Shown in pieces: positions 6,073 to 11,288 of a DNA stretch of 11,288 bases; the stretch's first letter is position 1, and every line of letters starts with the position of its first letter. Location: NCBI GenBank assembly GCA_002469915.1, contig DKOG01000270.1, positions 1-11,288 of the forward strand, read 5' to 3'. A program made the translations under genes and the position numbers. This stretch comes from Bacteroidetes bacterium UBA7368. Lineage in GTDB: Bacteria > Bacteroidota > Rhodothermia > Rhodothermales > UBA10348. The notes under the pieces are model-generated. The model saw only the letters and a program-made list of their open reading frames with translations. It was not told the origin of the DNA and made no database searches.

Positions 6073-7686
6073 TTATTCAACACCTCCGTCAAAGGCCTGC
6101 ATAATTCCTGTATTGACAAACTGAATGGACTCCTGATCTGCGCGATGAGCTGCCAAGGAATTCAACGCATTCATGTAGGCTTCCGCTGAAGCGTGAACTA
6201 CGTCTGTACTACTGGCTTTTCCTGCGAAACAGGGGCCACCCAAACTAATCAGAACAGAAACTTCGCCGAAAGCGTCTGCCCCTTCCGAAATAGATCGAAT
6301 AGTGTAGTTGATGAGGTCATGCCCTTCGTTGATAGCATGGTCTATTGCCCTGAACAGGGCGTCGATAGGTCCGTCCCCAGTAGCCACTTTCTCTACCACT
6401 TGATCGTGGCGAACATGTCGAATGCGAACAGAGGCTTCAGGATGTTTACTGGTACCTACGGTAACTCCGAAATCCTCGAGCGAATAGTGAGCATCGTTGT
6501 TCACATTGGTGTAATTATGAACCAAATTGTACAGATCCAGGTCATTAATCTCCTTTTTCCGATCTGCCAATTGGGTAAACTCGTCATAAATACGATCCTT
6601 TTCGGCCGAATTGATAGCTACACCTAGCTTGTTGAGTCTATTAAACAGACCATGACGACCCGAATGCCTTCCTAATCGGATAGACTGTGTTGTTTGGCCC
6701 ACATCTTCGGCTCTCATAATCTCATAGGTTTCACGCGATTTGAGCACGCCATCCTGATGAATGCCGGCTTCATGAGAGAATGCATTCTTTCCAACAATTG
6801 CTTTATTCGGCTGCACCACGAACCCAGAAAACGTGGACACCATTTTGGAGGTTTGAGTTAGCAGCTCAGATTGGATTCCAGTCGTGAGATCAAAGTGTGG
6901 CCCCCGAACAGAGATGGCCATAGCTACTTCCTCTAGGGCTGCGTTTCCTGCCCGTTCACCGATCCCATTTATCGTACACTCGATCTGTCTTGCTCCAGCC
7001 TGCACCCCGCTTAACGAGTTAGCAACGGCAAGTCCCAGATCATCATGACAATGGGTTGAGAACACCACACCTTTTGGAACCTTACACCCCTTGATTACGC
7101 GCCCGATCAAGTCTGCATACTCATCAGAGATACAATACCCGGTTGTATCAGGCAGGTTAATGGTCGTTGCACCTGCATCGATGGTAGCTTGTACGACTTC
7201 ACACAAATAATCGGTATCCGTACGTCCTGCATCCTCAGCGCTAAATTCCACGTCATCCGTGAATGTCCGAGCCAGAGTGACGGCTTCGACCGCCATCTCT
7301 TTGATTTGAACCCGCTTTTCTGCCAATGTTTTTCCATATCGCTCATCCGCAAACTTGCTGGATAAGTGGATATCACTCGTAGCAATAAACGTATGAATAC
7401 GGGTCTTTTCACCGCCCTCTAGTGCAGCTCCGGCAGCCTCAATATCGGCCTTTTTCGCCCTTGCCAGACCACAAATAATAGGCCCTTTAACCTCTGAGGC
7501 AATACGCCTCACGGCTTCAAATTGGGCAGGGGACGAAACCGGGAATCCGGCCTCAATCACATCCACGCCCAGCTTGCTTAATTGATGCGCTATCTGGATT
7601 TTCTCCGGAATGGTCATTGCAGCGCCGGGAGCTTGTTCGCCATCCCTAAGCGTGGTGTCAAATATGATAATACGGTCAGTTGCCAT
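6073..7686 (-). CDS. leuA: 2-isopropylmalate synthase
   Basis: First committed enzyme of leucine synthesis: it condenses acetyl-CoA with 2-ketoisovalerate. The 537-residue protein has the DRE-TIM metallolyase start [13 protein letters not shown] (9-21), with Arg14 and Asp15 as catalytic/metal residues. The metal-binding HCH motif lies in STHCHDDLG (210-218), followed by [25 protein letters not shown] and [10 protein letters not shown] mark the linker subdomain. Residues from about 390 form the C-terminal LeuA dimer domain that normally binds leucine for feedback inhibition, so the enzyme is probably leucine-sensitive. The start lies 12 nt after the leuB stop. Citramalate and homocitrate synthases are relatives; the operon context favours LeuA. 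Confidence 0.96.
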   Translation of the reverse strand: MATDRIIIFDTTLRDGEQAPGAAMTIPEKIQIAHQLSKLGVDVIEAGFPVSSPAQFEAVRRIASEVKGPIICGLARAKKADIEAAGAALEGGEKTRIHTFIATSDIHLSSKFADERYGKTLAEKRVQIKEMAVEAVTLARTFTDDVEFSAEDAGRTDTDYLCEVVQATIDAGATTINLPDTTGYCISDEYADLIGRVIKGCKVPKGVVFSTHCHDDLGLAVANSLSGVQAGARQIECTINGIGERAGNAALEEVAMAISVRGPHFDLTTGIQSELLTQTSKMVSTFSGFVVQPNKAIVGKNAFSHEAGIHQDGVLKSRETYEIMRAEDVGQTTQSIRLGRHSGRHGLFNRLNKLGVAINSAEKDRIYDEFTQLADRKKEINDLDLYNLVHNYTNVNNDAHYSLEDFGVTVGTSKHPEASVRIRHVRHDQVVEKVATGDGPIDALFRAIDHAINEGHDLINYTIRSISEGADAFGEVSVLISLGGPCFAGKASSTDVVHASAEAYMNALNSLAAHRADQESIQFVNTGIMQAFDGGVE

Positions 7687-7698
7687 AGTGATTGTCCG

Positions 7699-8781
7699 TC
7701 ACGAAACGGGTTCTGATAGGTTCAGATTAGATAACACGACATCCGTAAATACCGTGGCGGATTGATAAGAAGACCCTTCGAGTACCAGGTCTGCTGTAAA
7801 TAAGCCTTTTTTGAGTGTAGCAGATACGGCAGATCGAATGGACGCTGCCGCCTCTGCATAATCCCATTCATCAAGCATCATGGCTGCGCTCAATATGGCC
7901 GCAACCGGATTTGCTCTATTGAGACCAGCAAGGTCCGGAGCACTTCCATGCACAGGCTCAAACAAAGGAGTCGTTCCGCCCAGACTGGCCGAAGGCAGTA
8001 AGCCTAATGAACCAGCTAGGGTGGAGGAAAGGTCGGATAGAATATCCCCAAACAAGTTTCCGGTCAGTATCACATCAAACTGATGCGGATCTAGCACCAA
8101 TTGCATGGCAGCATTATCTACATACATGTGATCTAATTTTACGTCCGGAAACTCATCTCGAATAATACGAGAAGCGGTTTCACGCCACAGGCGCGAAACC
8201 GCTAATACATTGGCTTTATCAACAGAAATAATTCGACCAGATCGTCGAGTAGCCCATTCGCCTGCCACTCGTGTAATTCGCTCAATTTCTTGAACGTCAT
8301 ACACCATAGTATCCAGTGCACGATGTGCTTCCTGAATACGTGGAGTCCCGAAGTAAATACCTCCGGTCAATTCCCGCACTACCATAATATCCACTCCCGC
8401 AACCTTCTCTGCGGGCAATACAGAAAGATGAGCAAGTGACTCTGGAACTGTAACAGGTCGTAGATTGGCAAACACTCCAAGTTCACTCCGCAATCGAAGC
8501 AACCCAGACTCCGGTCTATCCGCTCCTCGAAGGCCATCCCATTTAGGACCTCCAATTGCGCCCATCAAGATCGCATCCGCTTCCTGACAAGCCGTCAGCG
8601 TTGCTTCAGGTAAAGGGGTACCCAGCGAATCGATTCCAGCCCCACCGAACGCATATGCTGAAAACTCAAAATGAAGACCGTGCACCTCGGACACACGTTC
8701 CAGAACACACCGAGCTGCGTCTAAAACTTCTCTTCCGATACCATCACCGGGAAGTAAGGCGATATGATGGTTATGACTCAT
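7699..8781 (-). CDS. leuB: 3-isopropylmalate dehydrogenase
   Basis: NAD-dependent oxidative decarboxylation of 3-isopropylmalate to 2-ketoisocaproate. The 360-residue protein starts with IALLPGDGIGREV (7-19). It carries the substrate arginines at about 98, 108 and 136, the catalytic Tyr143 (GGIYFGTPR) and Lys189 (DKANVL). The metal-binding aspartates Asp222, Asp246 and Asp250 lie in YVDNAAMQL and GNLFGDILSDL. The NAD-binding HGSAPDLAG loop is at 278-286. Length is normal. The 27-nt gap to ilvC holds only a weak A/T hairpin (AATAAA/TTTATT), unlikely to terminate. Placing leuB before leuA is a less common gene order. Confidence 0.96.
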   Translation of the reverse strand: MSHNHHIALLPGDGIGREVLDAARCVLERVSEVHGLHFEFSAYAFGGAGIDSLGTPLPEATLTACQEADAILMGAIGGPKWDGLRGADRPESGLLRLRSELGVFANLRPVTVPESLAHLSVLPAEKVAGVDIMVVRELTGGIYFGTPRIQEAHRALDTMVYDVQEIERITRVAGEWATRRSGRIISVDKANVLAVSRLWRETASRIIRDEFPDVKLDHMYVDNAAMQLVLDPHQFDVILTGNLFGDILSDLSSTLAGSLGLLPSASLGGTTPLFEPVHGSAPDLAGLNRANPVAAILSAAMMLDEWDYAEAAASIRSAVSATLKKGLFTADLVLEGSSYQSATVFTDVVLSNLNLSEPVS

Positions 8782-8808
8782 GGGCCTAAAATAAACGATT
8801 TTATTGAC

Positions 8809-9825
8809 TTAAACCGATCTTGTCGGCTCTTTTTCTTCGGTTTCAGAACGAAGCCAAGCCATCATCTTGCGAAGCTTTTTTCCAACCGTTTCCATGGGAT
8901 GATTTTCGGACTGATTACGCAGAGTAGACATATTTGGCCAGCCTGCATCACATTCTGCAATCCACTCTCGAGCAAAAGCACCGCTTTGGACTTCTGACAG
9001 AATTTTTTTCATTTCTGTTTTCACCGTTTCCGTTACCACACGAGATCCCCGTGAGTATCCCCCATATTCAGCCGTATCACTGACGGATCGGTTCATGGCC
9101 TCGAGACCGCCTTCGTAGTACAAGTCCACAATTAGCTTGAGCTCATGCAGGCACTCGAAATAGGCTAATTCTGGAGCATACCCTGCTTCTACTAACGTCT
9201 CAAACCCAGCCTTGATGAGCGCCTCACTACCCCCACAAAGGACGGCCTGTTCCCCAAATAGATCTGTTTCCGTTTCATCTTTGAAGTTGGTTTCAATCAC
9301 TCCGGCCCGCATACCTCCAATTCCTTTGGCCCAACTTAAGGCCAGATCCATAGCGTTTCCCGTAGCGTCTTGAGCTACGGCCACGAGACACGGAACACCT
9401 TTGCCCTCTACAAATGTTCGGCGCACAAGATGTCCGGGAGATTTAGGGGCGACCATGAATACATCTACTCCTTCGGGCGGGGCAATCTGTCCGTAGTGCA
9501 CATTGAAACCGTGACCAAATGCGAGTGCTTTTCCAGGAGTCATGTGCTGAGCAACATGAGCATGATACACCTTTTTCTGATGCTGATCCGGAATGAGAAG
9601 CATCACAATGTCTGCCCATGCGGCAGCCTCAGATACGACCATTGTTTTTAGACCAGCCGCGGTGACTTCCTCGGCCGTATTGGATCCATCGCGAAGTCCA
9701 ACAACCACATCTACGCCACTTTCGAAAAGGTTTAGTGCGTGAGCGTGGCCTTGGCTACCATATCCGATAACGGCTACTTTTTTATTCTGAATGATGCCCA
9801 AATCGGCGTCGTAATGCATGTTCAT
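8809..9825 (-). CDS. ilvC: Ketol-acid reductoisomerase, class I
   Basis: Converts acetolactate or acetohydroxybutyrate to the dihydroxy acids with NADPH and Mg2+. At 338 residues it is the short class I form. The Rossmann loop is [10 protein letters not shown] (21-30), and the cofactor-specificity loop GLRDGSNT (43-50) keeps the serine typical of NADPH use. His105 (FGHGF) and the Mg ligands Asp188, Glu192, Glu224 and Glu228 are in place. The C-terminus ends in an acidic, charged tail after the conserved knotted domain. A GAGAGAAG stretch upstream of the ATG may serve as ribosome-binding site. The 33-nt gap to ilvN holds a short CTCT-TACG-AGAG hairpin. Confidence 0.96.
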   Translation of the reverse strand: MNMHYDADLGIIQNKKVAVIGYGSQGHAHALNLFESGVDVVVGLRDGSNTAEEVTAAGLKTMVVSEAAAWADIVMLLIPDQHQKKVYHAHVAQHMTPGKALAFGHGFNVHYGQIAPPEGVDVFMVAPKSPGHLVRRTFVEGKGVPCLVAVAQDATGNAMDLALSWAKGIGGMRAGVIETNFKDETETDLFGEQAVLCGGSEALIKAGFETLVEAGYAPELAYFECLHELKLIVDLYYEGGLEAMNRSVSDTAEYGGYSRGSRVVTETVKTEMKKILSEVQSGAFAREWIAECDAGWPNMSTLRNQSENHPMETVGKKLRKMMAWLRSETEEKEPTRSV

Positions 9826-9858
9826 AATTCTTCTCTCGTAAGAGTTGATGGTAAATTT

Positions 9859-10440
9859 CTAGTATTCAAAAGCCAGCTGGCGCCGCATCGCTACCCGCCC
9901 ACTGCGGGCAACTTCCCTAAGATCATATTCCTTCATCATGCCGATGAATGCGTTAACCTTTGTCGGTGGACCGGTCACTTCAAACGTCATACTATCAGGC
10001 GTAATGTTGATGGCCGTTGCCCGAAACACTTCCACGACGCTCATCAGAGCAGGTCTCTGTTCTCCAGTACATCGCACCTTGACAAGGCACATTTCTCGCT
10101 CAACGTGATCCACAGAGGTCACGTCATCAACAAGAATGGTGTCTAGAAGACCATCTAATTGCCGGATTACCTGCCCAATGACTCGGTCATTTCCCGTGGT
10201 CACGAGGGTCATTCGAGAAAGGGAAGGATCCTTCGTACCCCCGACCGAAACACTTTCCAGATTAAAACCTCGTTGTGAGAACAAGTTAGCGACGCGATTA
10301 AGCGCACCAATCGTGTTTTCTACGAGGACCGTGACCACATGTCGATGGGACATATCCGCCTCTTCTGGCTGGAGAGCTTCTCCGGCCGCGCGTTTGCGGA
10401 AAATTTGTTGTTGAGTTAGCGTTTCCATTTCTGTGTTCAT
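9859..10440 (-). CDS. ilvN: Acetolactate synthase small (regulatory) subunit
   Basis: Regulatory partner of IlvB; it raises activity and usually confers valine feedback inhibition. From the first ATG it has 193 residues, somewhat longer than the usual 160-180. The N-terminal ACT domain occupies about residues 34-105, with VLVENTIGALNRVANLFSQRGFNLESVSVG as its first beta-alpha-beta unit. The C-terminal small-subunit domain follows (about 115-193). Residues 1-29 are a charged extension before the ACT domain. A start at Met30 (10353) would remove it and give a more usual length. No Shine-Dalgarno sequence decides between the starts. The first ATG lies only 9 nt after the ilvB stop, which favours the long form. 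Confidence 0.93.
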   Translation of the reverse strand: MNTEMETLTQQQIFRKRAAGEALQPEEADMSHRHVVTVLVENTIGALNRVANLFSQRGFNLESVSVGGTKDPSLSRMTLVTTGNDRVIGQVIRQLDGLLDTILVDDVTSVDHVEREMCLVKVRCTGEQRPALMSVVEVFRATAINITPDSMTFEVTGPPTKVNAFIGMMKEYDLREVARSGRVAMRRQLAFEY

Positions 10441-10449
10441 TGCGATGCG

Positions 10450-11288
10450 CTAAGCGCAGTTCTCTGGTGAATATTGAGCAGTGATCATATCATCTGTAGC
10501 GGCCCCTGCAGGCACCATGGGATAGACTTTTTCTTCCATCACAACTTTAAATTCCATGACAACCGGCCGGTCGTTAACCTCCCAGGCGGCATCGATCGTA
10601 GACTGGATATCAGCCGGGTCGTCACAGGACAAGCCAACACACCCAAAGGCTTCAGCCAGTTGTACAAAGTTCGGATTGGTAGGCGTCAGGTCGGTATGAC
10701 TATACCGCTCTTCATGGAACAGCTCTTGCCATTGCCGCACCATTCCGAGAAAAGAGTTATTCAAAATCACCACCTTAAGCGGCAAACCATGCGCTGCCGC
10801 CACGCCTAACTCTTGAATGTTCATGAGTACCCCCCCATCTCCATTGATTGAGATGACAGGCGGATCTTCCGGCGAACGGCCAAAAGCAGCTCCCATAGCG
10901 GCAGGAAGTGAAAAGCCCATCGTCCCTAGACCACCAGAGGTAATGTGGGAGCGAGGGTTCACGTAAGTGAAAAATTGAGCACCCCACATCTGATTCTGCC
11001 CTACGTCGGTCACAACCGTGGCTAAACCCCCGGTCTTATCTCTTAATGCCTGAATTACTTCTTGGGGGCGCAGCTTGCCGTCTCTTTCAAAATCCAGAGG
11101 GCATTCCTGCTTCCATCGTGCGATTTGAGCCAGCCAGTCCCCCGTATCCTTTTCGCCAACAAGCGGAATCAGCTGTTTAAGCACCTCTTTCACATCACCT
11201 AAAATGGGGCAATCGACCGGGACGTTTTTGGAGATACAAGCGGGGTCAATATCAATATGGATGATACGAGCATGTGGGGCCCAGGCTT
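10450..11288 (-). CDS. ilvB: Acetolactate synthase large subunit, C-terminal half (cut by window edge)
   Basis: ThDP- and FAD-dependent catalytic subunit that joins two pyruvates, or pyruvate and 2-ketobutyrate, in the first common step of valine, leucine and isoleucine synthesis. About 279 codons are present. The reading frame stays open to the window end: the stretch before the GTG at 11193 reads ARIIHIDIDPACISKNVPVD, which is typical IlvB sequence, so that GTG is not a start. GLGTMGFSLPAAMGAAFG and the ThDP/Mg motif, GDGG followed by LNNSFLGMVRQWQ, identify the C-terminal pyrimidine/pyrophosphate-binding domain. The N-terminal and central domains lie outside. ilvN follows after 9 nt. Confidence 0.96.
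   Translation of the reverse strand, partial: AWAPHARIIHIDIDPACISKNVPVDCPILGDVKEVLKQLIPLVGEKDTGDWLAQIARWKQECPLDFERDGKLRPQEVIQALRDKTGGLATVVTDVGQNQMWGAQFFTYVNPRSHITSGGLGTMGFSLPAAMGAAFGRSPEDPPVISINGDGGVLMNIQELGVAAAHGLPLKVVILNNSFLGMVRQWQELFHEERYSHTDLTPTNPNFVQLAEAFGCVGLSCDDPADIQSTIDAAWEVNDRPVVMEFKVVMEEKVYPMVPAGAATDDMITAQYSPENCA

Noticed and set aside
8782..8808. AATAAA/TTTATT hairpin between ilvC and leuB as a terminator
   Set aside because: The stem is all A/T and has no T-run; it is too weak to end transcription.
9826..9858. Small CTCT-TACG-AGAG hairpin between ilvN and ilvC as a regulatory element
   Set aside because: The stem is only 4 bp, no T-run follows, and the gap is 33 nt; it may be chance.

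Overview
The window is a dense, single-direction stretch of amino-acid biosynthesis genes, all on the minus strand. It holds the distal part of a branched-chain amino acid operon followed by the start of an arginine operon. Base composition looks close to half G+C. Tight spacing, ATGA and TAATG overlaps, a stand-alone PadR-type regulator and the ArgG/ArgC/ArgD sequence style suggest a bacterium of the Bacteroidota/Rhodothermota group. That assignment is an inference from gene style, not from a marker gene.

Reading in the direction of transcription (right to left): the 3' half of ilvB (acetolactate synthase large subunit), ilvN (small subunit), ilvC (ketol-acid reductoisomerase), leuB, leuA, leuC and leuD. 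These carry pyruvate/2-ketobutyrate to the valine/isoleucine precursors and divert 2-ketoisovalerate to leucine. A small PadR-family regulator gene begins 3 nt after leuD and appears to close this operon.

The 256-nt gap between padR and argG (3617-3872) is the most interesting part. On the minus strand it holds a possible promoter, an unlisted 31-codon ORF with nine arginine codons (six within eight codons), two competing RNA pairings, and a textbook intrinsic terminator just before argG. Together these form a complete ribosome-mediated transcription attenuator that would sense charged tRNA-Arg. Low arginine would stall the leader ribosome, free an antiterminator segment and let transcription enter argG.

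The arginine operon then runs argG, an unassigned P-loop protein gene, argC and the start of argD (cut by the window edge). The P-loop protein resembles the dethiobiotin-synthetase/DUF1611 type. It sits where many Bacteroidota, as I recall, carry a GNAT acyltransferase gene between argG and argC. It is therefore a candidate for the missing N-acyl-glutamate-forming step. This is a hypothesis from context only.
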